59,238 nucleotides of DNA from contig JASHNW010000014.1 in NCBI GenBank assembly GCA_030041435.1, positions 1-59,238 on the forward strand, read 5' to 3'. A program made the translations under genes and the position numbers. Below, piece after piece: positions 7,448 to 15,792 of this stretch (the stretch's first letter is position 1; every line of letters begins with the position of its first letter). The DNA is from Acidobacteriaceae bacterium. Its GTDB lineage: Bacteria > Acidobacteriota > Terriglobia > Terriglobales > Acidobacteriaceae. The notes beneath the pieces are model-generated. The model made no database searches, was not told where the DNA came from, and saw nothing but the letters and a program-made list of their open reading frames with translations.

Positions 7448-9160
7448 ATGAGAGACGGAACTGGGTTGGGTTATCGGCGATTTTTGATGGGCGTCTCGGG
7501 GCTGGGCGGCCTGCTCTACGGCGCGGACATCGGCATCATCGCGGCGGCGCTGCTCTATCTGAGCGGCACCATCGATCTGACCATCGAGCAAAAATCGCTG
7601 GTGGTGGCCGCCGTGCTGGGCGGCAGCATGTTCTCTTCGCTGGCCGCGGGCGTGCTGGCGGACTGGATGGGCCGCAAGAAGATGACCATCGTCAGCGGGG
7701 TCATGTTCGTGGCCAGCATCGTGATCATCGTGCTGTCGCACGGGTTCATGAGCCTGTTTCTGGGGCGGCTGCTGCAGGGCATGAGCGGCGGAGTGATCGC
7801 AGTGGTGATGCCGCTGTATCTGGCAGAGTGCCTGAGCGCTAACGAGCGCGGGCGCGGAACGGCGATCTTCCAGTTCATGCTGACCTTCGGCATCGTGATC
7901 GCGGCGCTGATCGGCTTCCTTTATACGCGCCAGGCGGAGACGGCCATCGCCCACGCCGCGGGCAATGCCATTCTGATCCGCGCGGCGGAAAACCACGCGT
8001 GGCGCGGCATGTTCCTTGCGGTTATCTATCCGGGAATCCTCTTCTTTGCCACGGCGTGGGCGCTGAGCGAATCGCCGCGCTGGCTGTTTCGCAAGGGCAG
8101 GTTTGCCGAAGCGCGGGCCGCACTGCTGCGCGCAGCGCCTGCCGCAGAAGCCGATATTGCCTGGAAAGAGATGGAGGAGCTGGCGCAGGAGGAGCGCACG
8201 ACCGCCGCTTCCGGCGTCCGCGACTCTCTGCTGCGGCGCAAATACGTTGTGCCCTTCGTGCTGGCCTGTATCGTGCTGGCCTGTACGCAAACCACCGGCA
8301 TCAATTCCATCCTGAGCTTCCTGGTCATCATCCTGCGCCAGGCGGGGATGACGGCGCGCCACGCGACCCAGGGCGATGTGGTGGTGAAGCTGCTGAACTG
8401 CCTGATGACGCTGGTCAGCGCGGCGCTGGTCGATCGCCGGGGGCGGCGTTTTCTGCTGCGCATCGGAACCGGCGGCGTGGTGATCGCGCTAGCCGCGGCA
8501 GGGCTGATCTTTCTGCGCATTGAGTCGCACAGCGTTGACGCCCTGGCGCGCGTGCAGGCGGCGCAGACGGGCTCCAGCGTCACGCTGCCGCTCGATCGCG
8601 GCGCGTTTGCGGCCGGAGTCAACGGCCGTCCCATGTCGCTCACCGTGACTTACTCCTACGGACACGGCGACTACGTCGACACGGTGCTGAGCGACAGCGA
8701 CGATCCGGTGCTGCGCATTGCGCCGGACTCGCAGCAGGCGAACGCAAGGCTGACCATTAAGCGCGCGCGCTACGGGCCGATTCCGGAAGCAGGCACGGGA
8801 TGGCTGGTGGCGTCCTGCCTGGGGCTCTTCATTCTGGCCTATTCGTTCGGCCCCGGCGTGGTGGTGTGGCTGATGCTCTCGGAGCTGATGCCGACGCGCA
8901 TTCGCTCCACGGGGATGGGCATTGCGCTGCTCATCAACCAGGGGATCTCCACGCTGATTGCCGCGTTGTTTCTGCCCGTGGTGGGCCGCTACGGCTACTA
9001 TGCCATGTTCTTTTTCTGGGCGGCCTGCACGGTCGTCTATTTCGTGACGGCAACGTTCTTCCTGCCGGAGACGAAAGGCAGGACGCTCGAGGAGATCGAG
9101 AAATATTTCGAGGGACATGGGGAGATGCGCGTATCGCCGGCGGCGAGTGCCGGAGGGTAG
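7448..9160 (+). CDS. MFS sugar porter with a large periplasmic loop insertion
   Basis: The 570-residue protein is a major facilitator sugar:proton symporter. Family marks include DWMGRKK after helix 2, GRLLQGMSGG, PLYLAE, SPRWLFRKGR after helix 6 and PETKGRTLEEIE at the end. About 90 extra residues lie between the ninth and tenth helices (roughly 355-455), a polar stretch probably outside the membrane. The ATG at 7448 has only a weak ribosome site. A GTG at 7416 with a strong AAGGAG opens an 11-codon reading frame whose TGA overlaps this ATG, so the gene may be translated through coupling or have a slightly different start. It follows the amidohydrolase by 59 bases and is likely the importer for this locus. 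Confidence 0.9.
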   Translation: MRDGTGLGYRRFLMGVSGLGGLLYGADIGIIAAALLYLSGTIDLTIEQKSLVVAAVLGGSMFSSLAAGVLADWMGRKKMTIVSGVMFVASIVIIVLSHGFMSLFLGRLLQGMSGGVIAVVMPLYLAECLSANERGRGTAIFQFMLTFGIVIAALIGFLYTRQAETAIAHAAGNAILIRAAENHAWRGMFLAVIYPGILFFATAWALSESPRWLFRKGRFAEARAALLRAAPAAEADIAWKEMEELAQEERTTAASGVRDSLLRRKYVVPFVLACIVLACTQTTGINSILSFLVIILRQAGMTARHATQGDVVVKLLNCLMTLVSAALVDRRGRRFLLRIGTGGVVIALAAAGLIFLRIESHSVDALARVQAAQTGSSVTLPLDRGAFAAGVNGRPMSLTVTYSYGHGDYVDTVLSDSDDPVLRIAPDSQQANARLTIKRARYGPIPEAGTGWLVASCLGLFILAYSFGPGVVVWLMLSELMPTRIRSTGMGIALLINQGISTLIAALFLPVVGRYGYYAMFFFWAACTVVYFVTATFFLPETKGRTLEEIEKYFEGHGEMRVSPAASAGG

Positions 9161-9191
9161 AGCCAGGGCCGGGACCCAGGACGATCCGGCT

Positions 9192-11072
9192 CTACGACGT
9201 GCTTCTGTACTGCCCCGGCGACGAGACGGACGCGACATCGGCCGCGACGGAGAGGCGGTTTCTGCCGTTGCGCTTGCTTTCGTACAGGGCGCGGTCCGCC
9301 TGCTGCAGCAGCGATGCCGTATCCGTGGCGAACTGCGACGGCCATATTGCCATTCCGACGCTGATGGTGACACGGCCGAGCGGGCTGTCGATGTTTTTGA
9401 TGGCCAGGGTGCGCACGCGGTTCAGCATATCGAGCGCCACTTTGCGCGCGCCCACCTCGTCAGTGTTCGGCAGCAGAACCGCGAACTCCTCGCCGCCGAC
9501 GCGAGCCACCAGATCGGAAACGCGCCCGACGCAGGCCTGCAGTGTTTCGGCCATCCGCTTCAGACACACATCGCCTTCCTGGTGGCCAAAGCGGTCGTTG
9601 TACATCTTGAAGTAATCGACGTCGACCATGAGCAGCGCAAGCGGCTTGCCCAGCCGCGTATGGCGCAGGGCTTCCTGCTCGAGGGCCACGTTAAAGGCGC
9701 GCCGATTGGCGACTCCGGTGAGCTCGTCGCGTGCGGCCAGGTCCGCGAGGTACTGATTCTCCTGGGAGAGGACGGCTCGCTCCGCCATCAGGCTGTCTTC
9801 GGCTTCCTTTTGTGCAGATATATCGCGCACCGTCGCCACGTAGCCCGCGATGTCGACGGAGCCGGAGTGGCGATAGCCGCGAAGGTTGGCTTCCACCCAG
9901 CGGAACGCGACGTCTTTGCACAGCAGCCGATAGCGCAGCGTATGGTTCATTTTTCCGGCGGCCAGACTGGCGAGAATCTTTCGCGCCAGTTCCCGGTCGT
10001 CCGGGTGGATGGTGGCCAGTTGCCCCCGGGCAACAAACTCCTCCGGCGTCCAGCCGGTGATCTTCTCCACGGCCGGGGAGGCAAAGCGGCCCGCGCCATC
10101 GAGCGTGGAGAGAATGATCATGTCCTGTGTGTTTTGGATGAGGGTCTGGTAAATGGACTGGGCTTCCTCGGCGGCTCTGCCCGCGCCTTTGCGCTCGTCG
10201 AGCAGCGCGCCCACCGAGAGGGCGACCTCAGCCACCGCGGCGACAAAGACCTGGAAGCCAAAGATGCGAGCGTGCTGTCCCGAGCCGGCAATCAGCAACG
10301 CCGGGCCGTATCCGTGCGCCGTGGCGATGCAGGCGACGACGGCGAGCAACGGCACGGCAACGGCCGCACCCTCGAGCCCGAGAGCAAAGAGCACCAGCGT
10401 GAGCGGGGGAAAGATGAGAAAGAGCAGCCCGCTGGACGACTGCGCGAAAACCAGAACGGAGGTGGCCAGAAACAGACCCAGCGTGCCCGCCGCCGGGGCA
10501 AGGTAAGGCCGCAGCCTGCGGATGGGAAGGTATTCGCCTGAAAGCAGGAAAAGCAAAGCCGGCAACCCAATGGCCAGACCCAGGGTGTCGGCAGGAGCCA
10601 TGATCTTCCACGTGGTGGAGACGGAACTGTGCGTGAGCGCAGCGAACGGATCGGCCACGATGCGCTCGAAGAGAGCGGGTACGACCACGGCCACGATGCC
10701 GAGCCGCAGCACATTCACGCGTTTCTTGAGGTCCTGGAAGCAGGTGACCGAACGGGAGAGAATCTCTCCGGCGGCCCAGACTTCCAGCGACTGCCCGATG
10801 GAGAGGCTGAGGCCGATCCACAGGGGAATACCCAGCGCCGAGCAGACGGCCAGCTCCCCCAGTGCGCTGCCTGCGAGCTGCAGGGAGCGATCCAGCCGGC
10901 TGTGCCAGCTGCCGAGTGCGAGGGCCAGCGGGACGGCGGTGAGCGGCCAGACATAGAGCAGCGTATGCCTCCCGCCGAACCAGGTCATCAGCACCCATGT
11001 CGTGAAGCCCGCTGCCAGGAATTGTGCGACAACTCGAACCAGGCGGGATTGCATGGCCGTTTTGGTTTCCAT
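9192..11072 (-). CDS. MASE1-PAS-GGDEF diguanylate cyclase
   Basis: This membrane sensor makes cyclic di-GMP. The N-terminal about 270 residues contain eight or so hydrophobic segments of the MASE1 type. Next comes a PAS/PAC domain (SIYQTLIQNTQDMI to VRDISAQKEAEDSL), and then a GGDEF domain with DELTGVANRRAF, DVDYFKMYND and an intact active site RVGGEEF. The RxxD inhibitory site is absent (QACVGRVSD is the nearest stretch), so product inhibition may be lacking. I take ATG 11072; an in-frame GTG at 11111 would add 13 residues. The gene faces the MFS gene tail to tail with about 30 bases between stops. Confidence 0.88.
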   Translation of the reverse strand: METKTAMQSRLVRVVAQFLAAGFTTWVLMTWFGGRHTLLYVWPLTAVPLALALGSWHSRLDRSLQLAGSALGELAVCSALGIPLWIGLSLSIGQSLEVWAAGEILSRSVTCFQDLKKRVNVLRLGIVAVVVPALFERIVADPFAALTHSSVSTTWKIMAPADTLGLAIGLPALLFLLSGEYLPIRRLRPYLAPAAGTLGLFLATSVLVFAQSSSGLLFLIFPPLTLVLFALGLEGAAVAVPLLAVVACIATAHGYGPALLIAGSGQHARIFGFQVFVAAVAEVALSVGALLDERKGAGRAAEEAQSIYQTLIQNTQDMIILSTLDGAGRFASPAVEKITGWTPEEFVARGQLATIHPDDRELARKILASLAAGKMNHTLRYRLLCKDVAFRWVEANLRGYRHSGSVDIAGYVATVRDISAQKEAEDSLMAERAVLSQENQYLADLAARDELTGVANRRAFNVALEQEALRHTRLGKPLALLMVDVDYFKMYNDRFGHQEGDVCLKRMAETLQACVGRVSDLVARVGGEEFAVLLPNTDEVGARKVALDMLNRVRTLAIKNIDSPLGRVTISVGMAIWPSQFATDTASLLQQADRALYESKRNGRNRLSVAADVASVSSPGQYRSTS

Positions 11073-11262
11073 TGTGGGCAGTGTTCTCTTTGTGTGCAAT
11101 GGAAAAAACACATGCGCGGCCGGTTTTTCCGGCGCCAGAGGTATGTGTTACGACAGGCACAAGGCAAGCCTGCCGGGTGTTCTCAATGCAATGCGGCCCG
11201 CTGCGGCGGGCTCTAGACAATCTATCAGACAGGCTGGGACATCGAGCCTGGAAATCGCTGCT

Positions 11263-11309
11263 CCGCTGCAGCCGTTGCACGGAAGCATGCGAGGCAACGG
11301 CTGCAGCGG
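11263..11309 (-). terminator. 16 bp perfect hairpin after lipoprotein gene
   Basis: CCGCTGCAGCCGTTGC at 11263-11278 and its exact complement at 11294-11309 form a 16 bp stem with a 15-base loop. It lies immediately after the stop codon of the leftward lipoprotein gene. There is no clear run of U after the stem, so it may be a terminator helped by a factor, or a stabilising 3' end. Confidence 0.55.
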
Positions 11310-11310
11310 C

Positions 11311-12504
11311 TTACTGGACGGTGAGATTCACCTTGTCGAGCCAGGCGTTGTAGGGCGTCTGATTCACGTTGCCGTCCATCTGGAATGCCACGTTGATCTG
11401 TCCCATCGACCAATCCTGCTGGGCCGCGTAATACAGATCGAGAGGATAGGTGTTGCTGTTCACCTGCAGGCTGATGTAGTGGACCTGCTGGCCGACGCGC
11501 TCGAAGGTCCACACGATGTGGTTCCACTGATTGGCGGGAAACGTCGGACACGGGGCGCTGGTTTTCTGCCAGCCCGTGTCCGGAGCGCCGTTCCAGACGT
11601 CCCACTCGCCTACGTTGGGATAGTTCCCGTTGAAGTTACATTCTGTGCCCCATGTCCATCGCGTGTCGTTGATGGTCTGGTTCACGTCGAACTCCAGAGC
11701 CTGAACCGCGCCGGGGTTGTCGACCATGATGTAGAAGTCATAGACGAAGTGTGTGGGAGAGTCGCCGCCACCGAGCGACATGGTGTACAGCTCGTTCGAG
11801 TAGCCAGTGGGTCCGCCGAGGGTGAAATGCGCGGAGGAGCCGCTCAGCGAGGGGTTGCTGACGCCCTCCGTCATGGTGGAAACCGCATTCCCTATCCCGG
11901 CGGCGCAGATTTGCCCGGCGCGCGGCGTGCCCGGCGCGTAGAGCGCCGAGCAGGGCTCCCAGTTGGGAATGTTCTGGATGCCCGAGACGGTGGGCGAGCC
12001 GGCTCCCGTCACGTTGACCGAAAAGCTGGTACTGACGTTGTTGCCGTTCGCGTCCGTTGCGAGCACTTCGATGTTGTGCGTGCCTGCCGGCATCCAGAAG
12101 AGCGCCGTGAACTGGTTGTAAAAGGTGAAATAGTCCGCGACGCCGTCGATGTAGACGCGCATGTACTCAATCGGAGCCTGGGTGAGACTGGCCACGGCGG
12201 TCATGCTCATAGGCGAGGTGACGCTGGCGCCGCCGGCGGGCGTCGGGACGCAGACCGATCCGAAGGCGCTGGAGCCTGGTGTGGGCGGCGGAAGCGGCGG
12301 CGCTGTGGGAAACGGCTGCGGAGCGGCTTCTGCGAGTTTGACGGTAGGACAGTTTTGCGAGCTCGCGCCGGAACCACCGCTGCCCGTTCCGCCTGAGCCT
12401 GACGTCTTCATGCTGGCCGAAGAACCGCATCCGACCCCGGCAAAAAGCCAGAGCAGCAGGGCGAATGAGGCGGTGCAACAGGCGACGCGGTGAAGCCGGG
12501 GCAT
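11311..12504 (-). CDS. Secreted lipoprotein of unknown function
   Basis: The 397-residue protein starts at ATG 12504, chosen because GTGGAGGG lies a few bases upstream and a lipoprotein signal (MPRLHRVACC, hydrophobic core, GVGC with lipid Cys26) follows directly. A Gly/Ser linker and a Pro-rich stretch come next, then an Ig-like segment (residues about 115-185: VYIDGVADYF to FSVNVTG). The C-terminal half (GVSNPSLSGSSAHFTLGG, WNHIVWTFERVGQQVHYISL) looks like a concanavalin-like jelly roll. This type of protein is common in acidobacteria, but no catalytic residues are recognisable. It is likely surface or periplasmic and may bind carbohydrate. Confidence 0.75.
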   Translation of the reverse strand: MPRLHRVACCTASFALLLWLFAGVGCGSSASMKTSGSGGTGSGGSGASSQNCPTVKLAEAAPQPFPTAPPLPPPTPGSSAFGSVCVPTPAGGASVTSPMSMTAVASLTQAPIEYMRVYIDGVADYFTFYNQFTALFWMPAGTHNIEVLATDANGNNVSTSFSVNVTGAGSPTVSGIQNIPNWEPCSALYAPGTPRAGQICAAGIGNAVSTMTEGVSNPSLSGSSAHFTLGGPTGYSNELYTMSLGGGDSPTHFVYDFYIMVDNPGAVQALEFDVNQTINDTRWTWGTECNFNGNYPNVGEWDVWNGAPDTGWQKTSAPCPTFPANQWNHIVWTFERVGQQVHYISLQVNSNTYPLDLYYAAQQDWSMGQINVAFQMDGNVNQTPYNAWLDKVNLTVQ

Positions 12505-12645
12505 GAACACCCTCCACTGGGAGTCTTCCCTGGGAGAGATGCGGCGATTGCGCGGGGCGTTGACGCCGGCGTTCAAATTCCGCCGGTTAGAGCGGACCAA
12601 TCGCCGGGAACCTGGGCCTTCCGATCCCGGCGATCGTGCAACTTG

Positions 12646-12651
12646 TATCCT
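12646..12651 (+). promoter_or_regulatory. Possible -10 box six bases before the thrC start
   Basis: TATCCT is followed by exactly six bases and then the ATG at 12658, with no ribosome-binding site. This arrangement predicts a leaderless transcript. No good -35 box is visible, so this is tentative. Confidence 0.35.
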
Positions 12652-12657
12652 TTTCTT

Positions 12658-13884
12658 ATGCCTTCAATCGCAATCCTGGAGTGTTCCCGTTGCCATCTGT
12701 CGATTTCCGCCGCTACCCCGCAAACGGTTTGCCCGGCATGCGCCGGATCGCTGTATGTACGCTACGATCCGGAGAGCTGGAAGAGCGCGCAAAAGCCCGA
12801 CGCTGACGCTCCGCCCTCCATGTGGCGCTACGCCGCGGTGCTGCCGGCGGTCGAACCCGTCACTTTGGGCGAGGGCTGGACGCCGATGCTGCCGTCGCGG
12901 AGGCATCCCGGCCTTCTGGTCAAAGAGGAGGCGGACAATCCCACGGGCAGCTTCAAGGCGCGGGGCATGTCGGCGGCCGTGAGCATGGCGCGCCATTACG
13001 GGCTGAAGAAGCTGGCCGCGCCGTCGGCCGGCAATGCGGCCAGTGCGCTCGCGGCCTACGCCGCCGCAGCGGGCATCGAGGCCCACATCTTTATGCCGCG
13101 CGACGTGCCGATGGCCAACTACCTGGAGGGCGTGGCCTATGGCGCCCACGTGACCCTGGTGGATGGGCTCATCTCCGACTGCGGACGGATGGTGGCAGAG
13201 GGCGCGAAACGCGAGGGGTGGTTCGACGTCTCGACGCTGAAGGAGCCGTTCCGCGTGGAAGGCAAAAAGACCATGGGCTACGAGCTGGTGGAGCAGCTGG
13301 GCTGGGAGTACCCCGACGCGGTTTTCTATCCGACCGGCGGCGGCGTTGGCCTGATTGGGATGTGGAAGGCCTTTGAGGAGATGGAGCAGCTGGGGTGGGT
13401 TTCAGGGAAACGGCCGAAGATGATTGCCGTACAGGCCTCCGGCTGCGCGCCGATCGCGCGTGCGTGGAAGGAGGGCGCAGCTGTGTCAAAGATGTTCGAG
13501 AATGCATCGACCTTTGCTGCCGGCCTGCGCGTGCCGAAGCCGTACGGCGACTCGATCATCCTGGAGATCGTGCGCGAGTCGGGCGGGACCGTTGTCGATT
13601 TGCCCGACGAGACGATCCTCGCTTCCCTGCTCGACTGGGCGCGCAAGGAGGGGCTGCTGCTGTGTCCCGAGGGGGCAACGGCCACGGCTGCGTACGATCA
13701 CCTGCTGGCGACCGGGTTCCTGAAACCGAGCGATCGCGTGGTGCTGTTCAATACCGGCTCGGGGTTGAAATATATCGACGCGATCGCGGACGAGATGCAC
13801 CTGGCGCGGCCGGCTTTCAGGAGTTCCGATGCGAAGAACTATCCGCAGCGGACGCCGGTGGGGGGGATAATTACGCCGCAGTGA
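12658..13884 (+). CDS. thrC: Threonine synthase
   Basis: The 408-residue PLP enzyme converts O-phosphohomoserine to threonine. The N-terminus has a zinc-ribbon-like pair of Cys motifs (Cys9/Cys12 and Cys25/Cys28), seen in the archaeal-type threonine synthases. NPTGSFKARG carries Lys100, which binds PLP. PTGGGVGLIGMWKAFEEM is the phosphate loop region. The start at 12658 is preferred to upstream codons because the zinc motif begins within nine residues. A further upstream frame (from 12490) is open but would add a 56-residue low-complexity tail. The gene stands alone, divergent from the lipoprotein gene. A related PLP enzyme with another substrate cannot be fully excluded. Confidence 0.88.
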   Translation: MPSIAILECSRCHLSISAATPQTVCPACAGSLYVRYDPESWKSAQKPDADAPPSMWRYAAVLPAVEPVTLGEGWTPMLPSRRHPGLLVKEEADNPTGSFKARGMSAAVSMARHYGLKKLAAPSAGNAASALAAYAAAAGIEAHIFMPRDVPMANYLEGVAYGAHVTLVDGLISDCGRMVAEGAKREGWFDVSTLKEPFRVEGKKTMGYELVEQLGWEYPDAVFYPTGGGVGLIGMWKAFEEMEQLGWVSGKRPKMIAVQASGCAPIARAWKEGAAVSKMFENASTFAAGLRVPKPYGDSIILEIVRESGGTVVDLPDETILASLLDWARKEGLLLCPEGATATAAYDHLLATGFLKPSDRVVLFNTGSGLKYIDAIADEMHLARPAFRSSDAKNYPQRTPVGGIITPQ

Positions 13885-13906
13885 GATTTTCGCTGGCACT
13901 GACATG

Positions 13907-13930
13907 CTGCTGACACCACGCTGTCAGCAG
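13907..13930 (+). promoter_or_regulatory. Inverted repeat CTGCTGACA-N6-TGTCAGCAG upstream of VOC gene
   Basis: A perfect 9 bp inverted repeat with a 6-base centre lies between thrC and the VOC gene, followed by TATGCT at 13939 as a possible -10 box. This looks like an operator or activator site for the WYL regulator encoded two genes down. It could instead act as the thrC terminator, but no T-run follows. Confidence 0.5.
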
Positions 13931-13980
13931 GGGTTTCCTATGCTCCTCTCGTAGTCAAAATCCACTGCGAGAGGAACACC

Positions 13981-14364
13981 ATGCCGACCCTGGAAGAAAC
14001 CGTGACGTCCACCATCACCTGGTTCGAGATCCCCGCCTCGGACTTTCCCCGCGCCATCCGCTTCTACGAGACGATCTTTGCGCGGCCTCTGAAGCACGAT
14101 GCATCGTGGCCGAACCTGGCCATCTTCCCCTACCAGCGGCCCGGCGTCTCCGGTGCGCTGGCGTACGGGGAGGGTCACCTCCCTTCGCCGGCCGGCGTTG
14201 TGATCTACCTGAACTGCGACGGCAAATTCGACGACGTGCTGGGGCGCGTGGAGGCTGCCGGGGGCAGCATCGTCGAACCGAAGAACCATGTTCCGAACGT
14301 GGGCTGGGTGGCGCAGATCCTCGATTCGGAAGGCAATCGCATCGGGCTGCATGCGGCCGTCTAG
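13981..14364 (+). CDS. VOC-family (glyoxalase/bleomycin-resistance fold) protein
   Basis: The 127-residue cytoplasmic protein has the paired beta-alpha-beta-beta-beta modules of the vicinal oxygen chelate fold: ITWFEIPASDFPRAIRFYET opens the first and VVIYLNCDGKFDDVLGRVEA the second, ending LDSEGNRIGLHA. An AGAGGA ribosome site precedes the ATG by seven bases. Members include dioxygenases, glyoxalases and antibiotic-binding proteins. The substrate is unknown. A WYL regulator follows 21 bases after the stop, a common pairing that suggests the regulator controls this gene. Confidence 0.85.
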   Translation: MPTLEETVTSTITWFEIPASDFPRAIRFYETIFARPLKHDASWPNLAIFPYQRPGVSGALAYGEGHLPSPAGVVIYLNCDGKFDDVLGRVEAAGGSIVEPKNHVPNVGWVAQILDSEGNRIGLHAAV

Positions 14365-14373
14365 CTGTGCCTC

Positions 14374-14379
14374 TAGAAT
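14374..14379 (+). promoter_or_regulatory. -10 box TAGAAT six bases before WYL regulator start
   Basis: TAGAAT (five of six consensus bases) is followed by six bases and then ATG at 14386, with no ribosome-binding site. Transcription from it would begin at or next to the start codon, giving a leaderless message that lets the regulator be made independently of the VOC gene. Confidence 0.5.
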
Positions 14380-14385
14380 GCCGGT

Positions 14386-15105
14386 ATGCGCCGTGCCGAC
14401 CGTCTCTTTCGCATTGTCCAGCTGCTGCGTTCCGGGCGTTTGCTGACGGCCAGAAACCTCGCGGAGAAGCTGCAGGTCTCGCATCGCACCATCTATCGCG
14501 ATGTGCAGGACCTGCAGCTCTCCGGCGTTCCCATCACCGGCGAAGCGGGCGTAGGCTACACGCTGCGCCGCGACTTCGATATCCCGCCGCTCATGTTCGA
14601 TCGCGAAGAAATCGCAGCGCTGGTGCTGGGCGCCCGCATGGTGGAAGCCTGGGGCGGCACACAGCTGACTGAGGCTGCCAATCGCGCCCTGCGCAAGATC
14701 GAAGCGGTGCTGCCGGCCAGCCTGCGCGAAAACATCGACGATGTGCTGCTGTATGCTCCGGGCCTGCGCGCTCCTGTGGAGGTGCGCCGTAAGCTCGACC
14801 AGCTGCACGCAGCCGCGCAGCAGCGGCGCATCGTGCTAGTGGCGTATTCCCGCGAGGACGGACAGCCCAGCGTGCGGCGCGTGCATCCCCTGGCGCTCTA
14901 CTTCTGGGGCGGCGTGTGGACGATGGCGGCCTGGTGCGAGATGCGCGTCGACTTCCGCAATTTTCGCGTGGACCGCATCCAGCACGCGGAGACTCTGGCG
15001 GAGACCTTTACGCCGACGGCGGGGCAAACCCTGGCCGATTATCTGAAGCGGGTGCGCGCACAGACCGCGGAGGGTTCGCGTCCTGGAGCGCAGAGCGAAG
15101 CGTAG
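14386..15105 (+). CDS. YafY-type HTH/WYL transcriptional regulator
   Basis: The 239-residue protein has an N-terminal winged helix (residues 1-60, RLFRIVQLLRSGRLLTARNL and VSHRTIYRDVQDLQ) and a C-terminal WYL ligand domain (about 130-210; VAYSREDGQPSVRRVHPLAL, YFWGGVWTMAAWC, FRNFRVDRI). Such regulators sense small ligands or nucleic acids and often control a neighbouring VOC or stress gene. The inverted repeat at 13907-13930 is the likely target. Length is slightly short because the WCX tail is brief. Confidence 0.88.
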   Translation: MRRADRLFRIVQLLRSGRLLTARNLAEKLQVSHRTIYRDVQDLQLSGVPITGEAGVGYTLRRDFDIPPLMFDREEIAALVLGARMVEAWGGTQLTEAANRALRKIEAVLPASLRENIDDVLLYAPGLRAPVEVRRKLDQLHAAAQQRRIVLVAYSREDGQPSVRRVHPLALYFWGGVWTMAAWCEMRVDFRNFRVDRIQHAETLAETFTPTAGQTLADYLKRVRAQTAEGSRPGAQSEA

Positions 15106-15109
15106 GTAT

Positions 15110-15769
15110 TCAGTAGCCGTTGGCGAGCAGATATTCCAGCGTTACGTCAAAACCTGACTGCGGCTGGCGGCGCCCCTCCACGGCCAGGCGGATCATCACA
15201 TCGGCTTCGATATTGACGGGAGCGCCCGGCTTGAGCAGGCGGAGATTCGTGGCGCTCCGGGTGTGCGGCAGGATCGCGATCGTCACGACCTCGCCGTCCC
15301 AGGCGGCGACGGTCAGGCTGATGCCCTCGATCGCGATCGAACCTTTTTCCACGATGTAGGGCCGGACATTCTCGGGAATGCGCACGCGCAACCACCAGTC
15401 GGTCAGACTCGGATCGGCCTTGGCATCGACGGGTTCTAACGACAGCATCTCGCCGCGGCCGTCTACATGCCCCTGCACGATATGGCCACCCAGCGGAGCG
15501 CCTGCCGGGGTGGGCATCTCCAGGTTGACGATCGATCCGGGGCGCAAGAGGCCGAGAGAGGTACGGGCAATGGTTTCAGCCGCCAGGTCTGCATAGAAAA
15601 GCGGCGGCTCGATCTCGAGAGCCGTCAGGCAGGTTCCGCTCACGGCTATGCTGTCACCCTTGCGCAGGCGCCCGGCAAAGGCCGGCGCAGAGACTGCAAT
15701 GCGCGTGGTGCCCTGCCGCGGCTCCAGGTTTGCAATGCTGCCGGTGGCTTCGATAATGCCCGTGAACAT
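15110..15769 (-). CDS. ribE: Riboflavin synthase, alpha chain
   Basis: The 219-residue enzyme dismutates two 6,7-dimethyl-8-ribityllumazine molecules into riboflavin. It begins with the invariant MFTGIIEATG and contains two homologous lumazine-binding halves (GTCLTALEIE and EGISLTVAAWD; GGHIVQGHVDG between). Length is typical. It lies 23 bases after ribD and completes the ftsY-ribD-ribE set. The stop is 4 bases from that of the converging WYL gene. No FMN riboswitch was seen upstream of the set. Confidence 0.96.
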   Translation of the reverse strand: MFTGIIEATGSIANLEPRQGTTRIAVSAPAFAGRLRKGDSIAVSGTCLTALEIEPPLFYADLAAETIARTSLGLLRPGSIVNLEMPTPAGAPLGGHIVQGHVDGRGEMLSLEPVDAKADPSLTDWWLRVRIPENVRPYIVEKGSIAIEGISLTVAAWDGEVVTIAILPHTRSATNLRLLKPGAPVNIEADVMIRLAVEGRRQPQSGFDVTLEYLLANGY

Positions 15770-15792
15770 GCTTTCAGATTACGCCAAAGCCT

